From: Nemertoderma westbladi
Lineage: Eukaryota > Xenacoelomorpha > Nemertodermatida > Nemertodermatidae
Length of the DNA stretch: 64,000 nt
Direction of reading: 5' to 3'
NCBI GenBank assembly: GCA_032718475.1
Contig: JAUCBJ010009113.1
Location: 6,532-70,531 of the forward strand
This document shows positions 1 to 12,665 of this stretch, in pieces. Under the pieces are notes generated by a model. It had not been told where the DNA came from and did not search any database. It was given only the letters and a program-made list of their open reading frames with translations. The translations under genes were made by a program, and so were the position numbers. How positions within the stretch are numbered: the stretch's first letter is position 1; each line of letters opens with the position of its first letter.

Positions 1-3000
1 TGACAAGAAATCGACCTCCGCACATTTATCCCTTTTTACTACTACTGTGAGGTTTCTTTGAGATTGACAAGAAATCGACCTCCGCACATTTATCCCTTTT
101 TACTACTACTGTGAGGTTTCTTTGAGATTGACAAGAAATCGACCTCCGCACATTTATCCCTTTTTACTACTACTGTGAGGTTTCTTTGAGACTGACAAGA
201 AATCGACCTCCGCACATTTATCCCTTTTTACTACTACTGTGAGGTTTCTTTGAGATTGACAAGAAATCGACCTCCGCACATTTATCCCTTTTTACTACTA
301 CTGTGAGGTTTCTTTGAGACTGACAAGAAATCGACCTCCGCACATTTATCCCTTTTTACTACTACTGTGAGGTTTCTTTGAGATTGACAAGAAATCGACC
401 TCCGCACATTTATCCCTTTTTACTACTACTGTGAGGTTTCTTTGAGACTGACAAGAAATCGACCTCCGCACATTTATCCCTTTTTACTACTACTGTGAGG
501 TTTCTTTGAGACTGACAAGAAATCGACCTCCGCACATTTATCCCTTTTTACTACTACTGTGAGGTTTCTTTGAGACTGACAAGAAATCGACCTCCGCACA
601 TTTATCCCTTTTTACTACTACTGTGAGGTTTCTTTGAGACTGACAAGAAATCGACCTCCGCACATTTATCCCTTTTTACTACTACTGTGAGGTTTCTTTG
701 AGACTGACAAGAAATCGACCTCCGCACATTTATCCCTTTTTACTACTACTGTGAGGTTTCTTTGAGACTGACAAGAAATCGACCTCCGCACATTTATCCC
801 TTTTTACTACTACTGTGAGGTTTCTTTGAGACTGACAAGAAATCGACCTCCGCACATTTATCCCTTTTTACTACTACTGTGAGGTTTCTTTGAGACTGAC
901 AAGAAATCGACCTCCGCACATTTATCCCTTTTTACTACTACTGTGAGGTTTCTTTGAGACTGACAAGAAATCGACCTCCGCACATTTATCCCTTTTTACT
1001 ACTACTGTGAGGTTTCTTTGAGACTGACAAGAAATCGACCTCCGCACATTTATCCCTTTTTACTACTACTGTGAGGTTTCTTTGAGACTGACAAGAAATC
1101 GACCTCCGCACATTTATCCCTTTTTACTACTACTGTGAGGTTTCTTTGAGACTGACAAGAAATCGACCTCCGCACATTTATCCCTTTTTACTACTACTGT
1201 GAGGTTTCTTTGAGACTGACAAGAAATCGACCTCCGCACATTTATCCCTTTTTACTACTACTGTGAGGTTTCTTTGAGACTGACAAGAAATCGACCTCCG
1301 CACATTTATCCCTTTTTACTACTACTGTGAGGTTTCTTTGAGACTGACAAGAAATCGACCTCCGCACATTTATCCCTTTTTACTACTACTGTGAGGTTTC
1401 TTTGAGACTGACAAGAAATCGACCTCCGCACATTTATCCCTTTTTACTACTACTGTGAGGTTTCTTTGAGACTGACAAGAAATCGACCTCCGCACATTTA
1501 TCCCTTTTTACTACTACTGTGAGGTTTCTTTGAGACTGACAAGAAATCGACCTCCGCACATTTATCCCTTTTTACTACTACTGTGAGGTTTCTTTGAGAC
1601 TGACAAGAAATCGACCTCCGCACATTTATCCCTTTTTACTACTACTGTGAGGTTTCTTTGAGACTGACAAGAAATCGACCTCCGCACATTTATCCCTTTT
1701 TACTACTACTGTGAGGTTTCTTTGAGACTGACAAGAAATCGACCTCCGCACATTTATCCCTTTTTACTACTACTGTGAGGTTTCTTTGAGACTGACAAGA
1801 AATCGACCTCCGCACATTTATCCCTTTTTACTACTACTGTGAGGTTTCTTTGAGACTGACAAGAAATCGACCTCCGCACATTTATCCCTTTTTACTACTA
1901 CTGTGAGGTTTCTTTGAGACTGACAAGAAATCGACCTCCGCACATTTATCCCTTTTTACTACTACTGTGAGGTTTCTTTGAGACTGACAAGAAATCGACC
2001 TCCGCACATTTATCCCTTTTTACTACTACTGTGAGGTTTCTTTGAGACTGACAAGAAATCGACCTCCGCACATTTATCCCTTTTTACTACTACTGTGAGG
2101 TTTCTTTGAGACTGACAAGAAATCGACCTCCGCACATTTATCCCTTTTTACTACTACTGTGAGGTTTCTTTGAGACTGACAAGAAATCGACCTCCGCACA
2201 TTTATCCCTTTTTACTACTACTGTGAGGTTTCTTTGAGACTGACAAGAAATCGACCTCCGCACATTTATCCCTTTTTACTACTACTGTGAGGTTTCTTTG
2301 AGACTGACAAGAAATCGACCTCCGCACATTTATCCCTTTTTACTACTACTGTGAGGTTTCTTTGAGACTGACAAGAAATCGACCTCCGCACATTTATCCC
2401 TTTTTACTACTACTGTGAGGTTTCTTTGAGACTGACAAGAAATCGACCTCCGCACATTTATCCCTTTTTACTACTACTGTGAGGTTTCTTTGAGACTGAC
2501 AAGAAATCGACCTCCGCACATTTATCCCTTTTTACTACTACTGTGAGGTTTCTTTGAGACTGACAAGAAATCGACCTCCGCACATTTATCCCTTTTTACT
2601 ACTACTGTGAGGTTTCTTTGAGACTGACAAGAAATCGACCTCCGCACATTTATCCCTTTTTACTACTACTGTGAGGTTTCTTTGAGACTGACAAGAAATC
2701 GACCTCCGCACATTTATCCCTTTTTACTACTACTGTGAGGTTTCTTTGAGACTGACAAGAAATCGACCTCCGCACATTTATCCCTTTTTACTACTACTGT
2801 GAGGTTTCTTTGAGACTGACAAGAAATCGACCTCCGCACATTTATCCCTTTTTACTACTACTGTGAGGTTTCTTTGAGACTGACAAGAAATCGACCTCCG
2901 CACATTTATCCCTTTTTACTACTACTGTGAGGTTTCTTTGAGACTGACAAGAAATCGACCTCCGCACATTTATCCCTTTTTACTACTACTGTGAGGTTTC

Positions 3001-6000
3001 TTTGAGACTGACAAGAAATCGACCTCCGCACATTTATCCCTTTTTACTACTACTGTGAGGTTTCTTTGAGACTGACAAGAAATCGACCTCCGCACATTTA
3101 TCCCTTTTTACTACTACTGTGAGGTTTCTTTGAGACTGACAAGAAATCGACCTCCGCACATTTATCCCTTTTTACTACTACTGTGAGGTTTCTTTGAGAC
3201 TGACAAGAAATCGACCTCCGCACATTTATCCCTTTTTACTACTACTGTGAGGTTTCTTTGAGACTGACAAGAAATCGACCTCCGCACATTTATCCCTTTT
3301 TACTACTACTGTGAGGTTTCTTTGAGACTGACAAGAAATCGACCTCCGCACATTTATCCCTTTTTACTACTACTGTGAGGTTTCTTTGAGACTGACAAGA
3401 AATCGACCTCCGCACATTTATCCCTTTTTACTACTACTGTGAGGTTTCTTTGAGACTGACAAGAAATCGACCTCCGCACATTTATCCCTTTTTACTACTA
3501 CTGTGAGGTTTCTTTGAGACTGACAAGAAATCGACCTCCGCACATTTATCCCTTTTTACTACTACTGTGAGGTTTCTTTGAGACTGACAAGAAATCGACC
3601 TCCGCACATTTATCCCTTTTTACTACTACTGTGAGGTTTCTTTGAGACTGACAAGAAATCGACCTCCGCACATTTATCCCTTTTTACTACTACTGTGAGG
3701 TTTCTTTGAGACTGACAAGAAATCGACCTCCGCACATTTATCCCTTTTTACTACTACTGTGAGGTTTCTTTGAGACTGACAAGAAATCGACCTCCGCACA
3801 TTTATCCCTTTTTACTACTACTGTGAGGTTTCTTTGAGACTGACAAGAAATCGACCTCCGCACATTTATCCCTTTTTACTACTACTGTGAGGTTTCTTTG
3901 AGACTGACAAGAAATCGACCTCCGCACATTTATCCCTTTTTACTACTACTGTGAGGTTTCTTTGAGACTGACAAGAAATCGACCTCCGCACATTTATCCC
4001 TTTTTACTACTACTGTGAGGTTTCTTTGAGACTGACAAGAAATCGACCTCCGCACATTTATCCCTTTTTACTACTACTGTGAGGTTTCTTTGAGACTGAC
4101 AAGAAATCGACCTCCGCACATTTATCCCTTTTTACTACTACTGTGAGGTTTCTTTGAGACTGACAAGAAATCGACCTCCGCACATTTATCCCTTTTTACT
4201 ACTACTGTGAGGTTTCTTTGAGACTGACAAGAAATCGACCTCCGCACATTTATCCCTTTTTACTACTACTGTGAGGTTTCTTTGAGACTGACAAGAAATC
4301 GACCTCCGCACATTTATCCCTTTTTACTACTACTGTGAGGTTTCTTTGAGACTGACAAGAAATCGACCTCCGCACATTTATCCCTTTTTACTACTACTGT
4401 GAGGTTTCTTTGAGACTGACAAGAAATCGACCTCCGCACATTTATCCCTTTTTACTACTACTGTGAGGTTTCTTTGAGACTGACAAGAAATCGACCTCCG
4501 CACATTTATCCCTTTTTACTACTACTGTGAGGTTTCTTTGAGACTGACAAGAAATCGACCTCCGCACATTTATCCCTTTTTACTACTACTGTGAGGTTTC
4601 TTTGAGACTGACAAGAAATCGACCTCCGCACATTTATCCCTTTTTACTACTACTGTGAGGTTTCTTTGAGACTGACAAGAAATCGACCTCCGCACATTTA
4701 TCCCTTTTTACTACTACTGTGAGGTTTCTTTGAGACTGACAAGAAATCGACCTCCGCACATTTATCCCTTTTTACTACTACTGTGAGGTTTCTTTGAGAC
4801 TGACAAGAAATCGACCTCCGCACATTTATCCCTTTTTACTACTACTGTGAGGTTTCTTTGAGACTGACAAGAAATCGACCTCCGCACATTTATCCCTTTT
4901 TACTACTACTGTGAGGTTTCTTTGAGACTGACAAGAAATCGACCTCCGCACATTTATCCCTTTTTACTACTACTGTGAGGTTTCTTTGAGACTGACAAGA
5001 AATCGACCTCCGCACATTTATCCCTTTTTACTACTACTGTGAGGTTTCTTTGAGACTGACAAGAAATCGACCTCCGCACATTTATCCCTTTTTACTACTA
5101 CTGTGAGGTTTCTTTGAGACTGACAAGAAATCGACCTCCGCACATTTATCCCTTTTTACTACTACTGTGAGGTTTCTTTGAGACTGACAAGAAATCGACC
5201 TCCGCACATTTATCCCTTTTTACTACTACTGTGAGGTTTCTTTGAGACTGACAAGAAATCGACCTCCGCACATTTATCCCTTTTTACTACTACTGTGAGG
5301 TTTCTTTGAGACTGACAAGAAATCGACCTCCGCACATTTATCCCTTTTTACTACTACTGTGAGGTTTCTTTGAGACTGACAAGAAATCGACCTCCGCACA
5401 TTTATCCCTTTTTACTACTACTGTGAGGTTTCTTTGAGACTGACAAGAAATCGACCTCCGCACATTTATCCCTTTTTACTACTACTGTGAGGTTTCTTTG
5501 AGACTGACAAGAAATCGACCTCCGCACATTTATCCCTTTTTACTACTACTGTGAGGTTTCTTTGAGACTGACAAGAAATCGACCTCCGCACATTTATCCC
5601 TTTTTACTACTACTGTGAGGTTTCTTTGAGACTGACAAGAAATCGACCTCCGCACATTTATCCCTTTTTACTACTACTGTGAGGTTTCTTTGAGACTGAC
5701 AAGAAATCGACCTCCGCACATTTATCCCTTTTTACTACTACTGTGAGGTTTCTTTGAGACTGACAAGAAATCGACCTCCGCACATTTATCCCTTTTTACT
5801 ACTACTGTGAGGTTTCTTTGAGACTGACAAGAAATCGACCTCCGCACATTTATCCCTTTTTACTACTACTGTGAGGTTTCTTTGAGACTGACAAGAAATC
5901 GACCTCCGCACATTTATCCCTTTTTACTACTACTGTGAGGTTTCTTTGAGACTGACAAGAAATCGACCTCCGCACATTTATCCCTTTTTACTACTACTGT

Positions 6001-9000
6001 GAGGTTTCTTTGAGACTGACAAGAAATCGACCTCCGCACATTTATCCCTTTTTACTACTACTGTGAGGTTTCTTTGAGACTGACAAGAAATCGACCTCCG
6101 CACATTTATCCCTTTTTACTACTACTGTGAGGTTTCTTTGAGACTGACAAGAAATCGACCTCCGCACATTTATCCCTTTTTACTACTACTGTGAGGTTTC
6201 TTTGAGACTGACAAGAAATCGACCTCCGCACATTTATCCCTTTTTACTACTACTGTGAGGTTTCTTTGAGATTGACAAGAAATCGACCTCCGCACATTTA
6301 TCCCTTTTTACTACTACTGTGAGGTTTCTTTGAGACTGACAAGAAATCGACCTCCGCACATTTATCCCTTTTTACTACTACTGTGAGGTTTCTTTGAGAC
6401 TGACAAGAAATCGACCTCCGCACATTTATCCCTTTTTACTACTACTGTGAGGTTTCTTTGAGACTGACAAGAAATCGACCTCCGCACATTTATCCCTTTT
6501 TACTACTACTGTGAGGTTTCTTTGAGATTGACAAGAAATCGACCTCCGCACATTTATCCCTTTTTACTACTACTGTGAGGTTTCTTTGAGACTGACAAGA
6601 AATCGACCTCCGCACATTTATCCCTTTTTACTACTACTGTGAGGTTTCTTTGAGACTGACAAGAAATCGACCTCCGCACATTTATCCCTTTTTACTACTA
6701 CTGTGAGGTTTCTTTGAGACTGACAAGAAATCGACCTCCGCACATTTATCCCTTTTTACTACTACTGTGAGGTTTCTTTGAGACTGACAAGAAATCGACC
6801 TCCGCACATTTATCCCTTTTTACTACTACTGTGAGGTTTCTTTGAGACTGACAAGAAATCGACCTCCGCACATTTATCCCTTTTTACTACTACTGTGAGG
6901 TTTCTTTGAGACTGACAAGAAATCGACCTCCGCACATTTATCCCTTTTTACTACTACTGTGAGGTTTCTTTGAGACTGACAAGAAATCGACCTCCGCACA
7001 TTTATCCCTTTTTACTACTACTGTGAGGTTTCTTTGAGACTGACAAGAAATCGACCTCCGCACATTTATCCCTTTTTACTACTACTGTGAGGTTTCTTTG
7101 AGACTGACAAGAAATCGACCTCCGCACATTTATCCCTTTTTACTACTACTGTGAGGTTTCTTTGAGACTGACAAGAAATCGACCTCCGCACATTTATCCC
7201 TTTTTACTACTACTGTGAGGTTTCTTTGAGACTGACAAGAAATCGACCTCCGCACATTTATCCCTTTTTACTACTACTGTGAGGTTTCTTTGAGACTGAC
7301 AAGAAATCGACCTCCGCACATTTATCCCTTTTTACTACTACTGTGAGGTTTCTTTGAGACTGACAAGAAATCGACCTCCGCACATTTATCCCTTTTTACT
7401 ACTACTGTGAGGTTTCTTTGAGACTGACAAGAAATCGACCTCCGCACATTTATCCCTTTTTACTACTACTGTGAGGTTTCTTTGAGACTGACAAGAAATC
7501 GACCTCCGCACATTTATCCCTTTTTACTACTACTGTGAGGTTTCTTTGAGACTGACAAGAAATCGACCTCCGCACATTTATCCCTTTTTACTACTACTGT
7601 GAGGTTTCTTTGAGACTGACAAGAAATCGACCTCCGCACATTTATCCCTTTTTACTACTACTGTGAGGTTTCTTTGAGACTGACAAGAAATCGACCTCCG
7701 CACATTTATCCCTTTTTACTACTACTGTGAGGTTTCTTTGAGACTGACAAGAAATCGACCTCCATACATTTATCCCTTTTTACTACTACTGTGAGGTTTC
7801 TTTGAGACTGACAAGAAATCGACCTCCGCACATTTATCCCTTTTTACTACTACTGTGAGGTTTCTTTGAGACTGACAAGAAATCGACCTCCGCACATTTA
7901 TCCCTTTTTACTACTACTGTGAGGTTTCTTTGAGACTGACAAGAAATCGACCTCCGCACATTTATCCCTTTTTACTACTACTGTGAGGTTTCTTTGAGAC
8001 TGACAAGAAATCGACCTCCGCACATTTATCCCTTTTTACTACTACTGTGAGGTTTCTTTGAGACTGACAAGAAATCGACCTCCGCACATTTATCCCTTTT
8101 TACTACTACTGTGAGGTTTCTTTGAGATTGACAAGAAATCGACCTCCGCACATTTATCCCTTTTTACTACTACTGTGAGGTTTCTTTGAGACTGACAAGA
8201 AATCGACCTCCGCACATTTATCCCTTTTTACTACTACTGTGAGGTTTCTTTGAGACTGACAAGAAATCGACCTCCACACATTTATCCCTTTTTACTACTA
8301 CTGTGAGGTTTCTTTGAGACTGACAAGAAATCGACCTCCGCACATTTATTCCTTTTTACTACTACTGTGAGGTTTCTTTGAGACTGACAAGAAATCGACC
8401 TCCGCACATTCATCCCTTTTTACTACTACTGTGAGGTTTCTTTGAGACTGACAAGAAATCGACCTCCGCACATTTATCCCTTTTTACTACTACTGTGAGG
8501 TTTCTTTGAGACTGACAAGAAATCGACCTCCGCACATTTATCCCTTTTTACTACTACTGTGAGGTTTCTTTGAGACTGACAAGAAATCGACCTCCGCACA
8601 TTTATCCCTTTTTACTACTACTGTGAGGTTTCTTTGAGACTGACAAGAAATCGACCTCCGCACATTTATCCCTTTTTACTACTACTGTGAGGTTTCTTTG
8701 AGACTGACAAGAAATCGACCTCCGCACATTTATCCCTTTTTACTACTACTGTGAGGTTTCTTTGAGACTGACAAGAAATCGACCTCCGCACATTTATCCC
8801 TTTTTACTACTACTGTGAGGTTTCTTTGAGATTGACAAGAAATCGACTTCCGCACATTTATCCCTTTTTACTACTACTGTGAGGTTTCTTTGAGATTGAC
8901 AAGAAATCGACCTCCGCACATTTATCCCTTTTTACTACTACTGTGAGGTTTCTTTGAGATTGACAAGAAATCGACCTCCGCACATTTATCCCTTTTTACT

Positions 9001-9905
9001 ACTACTGTGAGGTTTCTTTGAGACTGACAAGAAATCGACCTCCGCACATTTATCCCTTTTTACTACTACTGTGAGGTTTCTTTGAGACTGACAAGAAATC
9101 GACCTCCATACATTTATCCCTTTTTACTACTACTGTGAGGATTCTTTGAGACTGACAAGAAATCGACCTCCGCACATTTATCCCTTTTTACTACTACTGT
9201 GAGGTTTCTTTGAGACTGACAAGAAATCGACCTCCGCACATTTATCCCTTTTTACTACTACTGTGAGGTTTCTTTGAGACTGACAAGAAATCGACCTCCG
9301 CACATTTATCCCTTTTTACTACTACTGTGAGGTTTCTTTGAGACTGACAAGAAATCGACCTCCGCACATTTATCCCTTTTTACTACTACTGTGAGGTTTC
9401 TTTGAGATTGACAAGAAATCGACCTCCGCACATTTATCCCTTTTTACTACTACTGTGAGGTTTCTTTGAGATTGACAAGAAATCGACCTCCGCACATTTA
9501 TCCCTTTTTACTACTACTGTGAGGTTTCTTTGAGACTGACAAGAAATCGACCTCCGCACATTTATCCCTTTTTACTACTACTGTGAGGTTTCTTTGAGAC
9601 TGACAAGAAATCGACCTCCACACATTTATCCCTTTTTACTACTACTGTGAGGTTTCTTTGAGACTGACAAGAAATCGACCTCCGCACATTTATTCCTTTT
9701 TACTACTACTGTGAGGTTTCTTTGAGACTGACAAGAAATCGACCTCCGCACATTCATCCCTTTTTACTACTACTGTGAGGTTTCTTTGAGACTGACAAGA
9801 AATCGACCTCCGCACATTTATCCCTTTTTACTACTACTGTGAGGTTTCTTTGAGACTGACAAGAAATCGACCTCCGCACAATATTTATCCCTTTTTACTA
9901 CTACT
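1..9905. repeat. 64-bp tandem satellite array, 154 full copies plus a partial
   Basis: A 64-bp monomer starting TGACAAGAAATCGACC repeats from base 1. Monomers begin at 1, 65, 129 and so on; the one at 9601 is still exactly in register, so no indel occurs in 154 copies. Copy 155 starts at 9857, gains 3 bases (ATA) near 9881 and breaks off at about 9905. The last monomer base is C in most copies and T in some. Copies 7-97 look identical; variants sit near both ends. Sixty-four is not a multiple of three and no frame stays open, so it is non-coding. The array continues beyond the left edge of the window. Centromeric, heterochromatic or other satellite function cannot be judged from sequence. Confidence 0.98.
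7745..9792. repeat. 21-monomer (1344-bp) higher-order duplication inside the satellite
   Basis: Rare variants recur in the same order 21 monomers apart. A CCATACA variant is in monomer 122 (7745) and again in 143 (9089). A CCACACA variant is in 130 (8257) and 151 (9601), each followed by a TTATT variant and then a TTCATC variant in the next two monomers. Monomers 122-132 therefore match 143-153. The second copy has private changes (GAGGATTC in monomer 143), so it has since diverged slightly. Confidence 0.85.
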
Positions 9906-11740
9906 CCTCACAATAAAAATAAAACATCTCGCAGCTCCGATCCCTGATTAAAGAAAATATCGACGTTGATGAAATTTTATCAAGTGAAAAAACCTTTCAG
10001 TTCCGCAAAGCAGCAATTTCGACTCTAACCAAGCAATATTAATTGAATATACTGTACTGTATTATATTTGCTATGTATTTTTACTCTTATGAGTTAATCT
10101 AGCTAAAAACTTACCAAATCGTGTTCGGACAGAATAGTTGAATTTCGCTAATCTAGAATTAAGTGAAAAGCGGTGTTTGTTTTCCGCTTATTTTTTCTTA
10201 TCGAATAATTCAGTAGTCCCTTTTTGTGAATTCTACAACAAAATGAAAAATATACCAACAGCAATTAATTGTATAAAATTTGCTCCAATCTACATAGTTT
10301 CTTGTTTTTGTTTACTTGTACTGTACCATGATTTTTTTTTAGAATGCATCACTTGTTTGAATCTTTTTCTTTACAAAAATGGCGCTTAAACCTGTTTATA
10401 ATGTTTACTGTTCTGTACGTTTTTAACCAGATCCGTGTCGAAAATTAGTGCAATATTTAATTTACTCTTTTTTTAATTATCTTTATGTACAAATTATCAA
10501 CTTTTTTGTCATTATCAATATTTTAAACTGCCAATTTTAATTATAATGCATTAGATATTTCTGTTATTTTTCAACCATCTGATATACCCCGTAATTGATT
10601 ATAGGCCTACAGTAATGGTATTGGTATATATATATAGGTACGGCAACCAACCGAATTAATATCAACTACAATTAATTCATTCATTAATATTTCCTAATCG
10701 TTGCGTTGTTAGTTATACTTATTTGTTTATATTTTACTTTGTTTTCTTTTGGAATAAATCCTACGGGACGAATCCGGGCTGCCTTCATTGGACGACGAGC
10801 AAGTAAGGCGTATACGCGCACGTGTAATGAGACACAACATTCTAGAACATTTTGTTTTGTTTGTGTATCTAAGAAAGAGTGTAGTCATTTAGGCATACCG
10901 ATGTTGCCCACCAAATCATGAAATAAATAACCCGTTCTAGAATTTTGTGTTTTTATTTAATAGAATAAATGTCCTAAAGCGAACGATAATTCTTGCAATC
11001 TTTGAACGTCTATATCATAGCTGCTTCTAAACGAAACTCAGACACTGTTGCATTTATAGTAATATGTACAAATCCCGCGGCTAATATTAAGAATGTAATT
11101 CACACTCTTTTTTTAAAAAAGCTAATAGAAAATCTTTAAAGGCAAAATCCGGTGGCGAATATAACTCCCAACTTTTCCGCTCAAGCATGTCTGTATGTGG
11201 TCTGTTAATCGGTTAGTAGTGTTTGACACAATGGCTATTCATATGGGGGTTTTGGGGGGGGGGGGGGGGGGGGTGATATCATTTCCGACGTCAGTTTTAA
11301 TGTTTGGTTGTATCTAATATGTCTGTCAGATAGTTTGTTTGTCTTCTAAATCTTCACGGACAAATTATTTATAAAAAATATTTGAAATCCCCATTAAATT
11401 CTACATCATAAGAACACAAAAATAGGAAAATTGTACCCACCCAAGGTACCATATACTGCACACTTACAGTACCGTTTCCGTTATTAGCTTTAGCTCCTTA
11501 AGCCATACATTTCTACGCCCACATTTTAAAATGTCAATTTCAATAGATTTTCCATGAATAAATATATCGATTCGCTAAAATTTTACAGACTCATTTTGTC
11601 TTTACAAGATATTATAGAATCTAATAAATTGGCTTGGATCATTGATTGCGAATTTCTTTCTGATTTTTTATGTACCAGATTCACTGAACTAAAAAATAAA
11701 TTAAATTTACTGCCAAAAAACTTCGTTAAATCAAAACAAA
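9906..11740. other. Intergenic DNA, no gene supported
   Basis: This is AT-rich sequence between the satellite and the host gene. The short open frames here (for example 10138-10389, 10706-10921 and 11554-11757) have no recognisable domain and ordinary low-complexity composition. AATAAA-like strings and two TTCTAGAA palindromes (near 10841 and 10936) are present, but nothing ties them to a gene. A 20-base G run lies at 11254-11273. Confidence 0.6.
11254..11273. repeat. Poly-G tract (20 G)
   Basis: Twenty consecutive G residues follow GGGGGTTTT. The tract could form a G-quadruplex on the plus strand. Its length may be uncertain because homopolymers are error-prone. Confidence 0.9.
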
Positions 11741-11971
11741 ATGAGAGAAAAAAGTAAAAATTGGGCACCAAGGCCGGCCAGAACTCCGGAAAAAACGGCG
11801 TATAATTATTGGACTTATTGCATTTGTGCTAGTGGCGATTGGAGCTGGTGTAATCGGGTGGTTTCTGGCAAATCAAGACAATGAAAATAGATTGGGGATA
11901 CCAACATCGGCAGTCCCAAATACTACCGGCAATGATAGGCCTACTACTGGCTGGGAAGGCATCACTGGGAT

Positions 11972-12532
11972 ACAGCTAGTAGTGAGTTATCCACCATCGA
12001 GAGTACAGCTAGTAGTGAGTTATCCACCACCGAGAGTACAGCTAGTAGTGAGTTATCCACCACCGAGAGTACAGCTAGTAGTGAGTTATCCACCACCGAG
12101 AGTACAGCTAGTAGTGAGTTATCCACCACCGAGAGTACAGCTAGTAGTGAGTTATCCACCACCGAGAGTACAGCTAGTAGTGAGTTATCCACCACCGAGA
12201 GTACAGCTAGTAGTGAGTTATCCACCACCGAGAGTACAGCTAGTAGTGAGTTATCCACCACCGAGAGTACAGCTAGTAGTGAGTTATTCACCACCCAGAG
12301 TACAGCTAGTAGTGAGTTATCCACCACCGAGAGTACAGCTAGTAGTGAGTTATCCACCACCGAGAGTACAGCTAGTAGTGAGTTATCCACCACCGAGAAT
12401 ACAGCTAGTACTGAGTTATCCACCACCGAGAGTACAGCTAGTAGTGAGTTATCCACCACCGAGAGTACAGCTAGTAGTGAGTTATCCACCACCGAGAGTA
12501 CAGCTAGTAGAGAGTTATCCACCACCGATATT
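11972..12532 (+). repeat. 33-bp coding minisatellite, 17 copies
   Basis: The unit begins ACAGCTAGTAGTGAGTTA and repeats every 33 bp from 11972; the last unit starts at 12500. Copy 10 reads TTATTCACC, copy 14 has an AGTACT change and copy 17 an AGTAGAGAG change. Because 33 is divisible by three, all frames stay open. The TASSELSTTES frame is preferred because it continues in frame into the Thr-rich and Cys-containing segment downstream; the QLVVSYPPPRV frame does not lead anywhere recognisable. Confidence 0.95.
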
Positions 12533-12660
12533 ACTACTACCACGACAACAATGACCTCAACCACCATCTCCAATAAGGATGACTTTTATCATTCGTTTAT
12601 CGAATGCAATGCTGCACGACATTGTGATCCCTACACTCATTCTCATATATGCAATATTGC

Positions 12661-12665
12661 GACAC
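12661..12665. other. Target site duplication GACAC, left copy
   Basis: The same five bases occur at 41729-41733, directly after the 3' LTR. One copy plus the flanks reconstitutes the pre-insertion host sequence in frame. Confidence 0.93.

Larger units (their letters stand above)
11741..12665 (+). pseudogene. 5' half of a mucin-like, fibrinogen-domain host gene, cut by a retrotransposon
   Basis: An ATG at 11741 opens a short basic tail (MREKSKNWAPRPARTPEK). After an A6 run at 11790-11795 the reading continues in another frame as basic residues and a hydrophobic segment of about 25 residues (IIIGLIAFVLVAIGAGVIGW), which suggests a type II membrane anchor. A second frame change between about 11938 and 11972 leads into 17 tandem copies of an 11-residue Ser/Thr repeat (TASSELSTTES), then a Thr run and a Cys-containing segment (ECNAARHCDPY). 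Near 12665 the frame runs into the outer LTR, whose first bases create a stop. The 3' half resumes at 41734. What I see is a disrupted gene; the frame changes may be decay, unrecognised splicing or homopolymer errors. An O-glycosylated stalk is inferred from composition. Confidence 0.7.

Noticed and set aside
1-9905. CRISPR-like array
   Set aside because: The units are contiguous and identical with no variable spacers, and the genome is eukaryotic; it is a satellite.
10706-10921. Host gene exon (71-residue frame)
   Set aside because: No domain, no supporting splice context that I can defend, and ordinary composition.
11826-12554. Protein with QLVVSYPPPRV repeats (Pro-rich frame), and its antisense LSVVDNSLLAV frame
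   Set aside because: A 33-bp unit keeps all frames open. Only the TASSELSTTES frame continues into a Thr-rich and Cys-bearing segment and onward after the retrotransposon.
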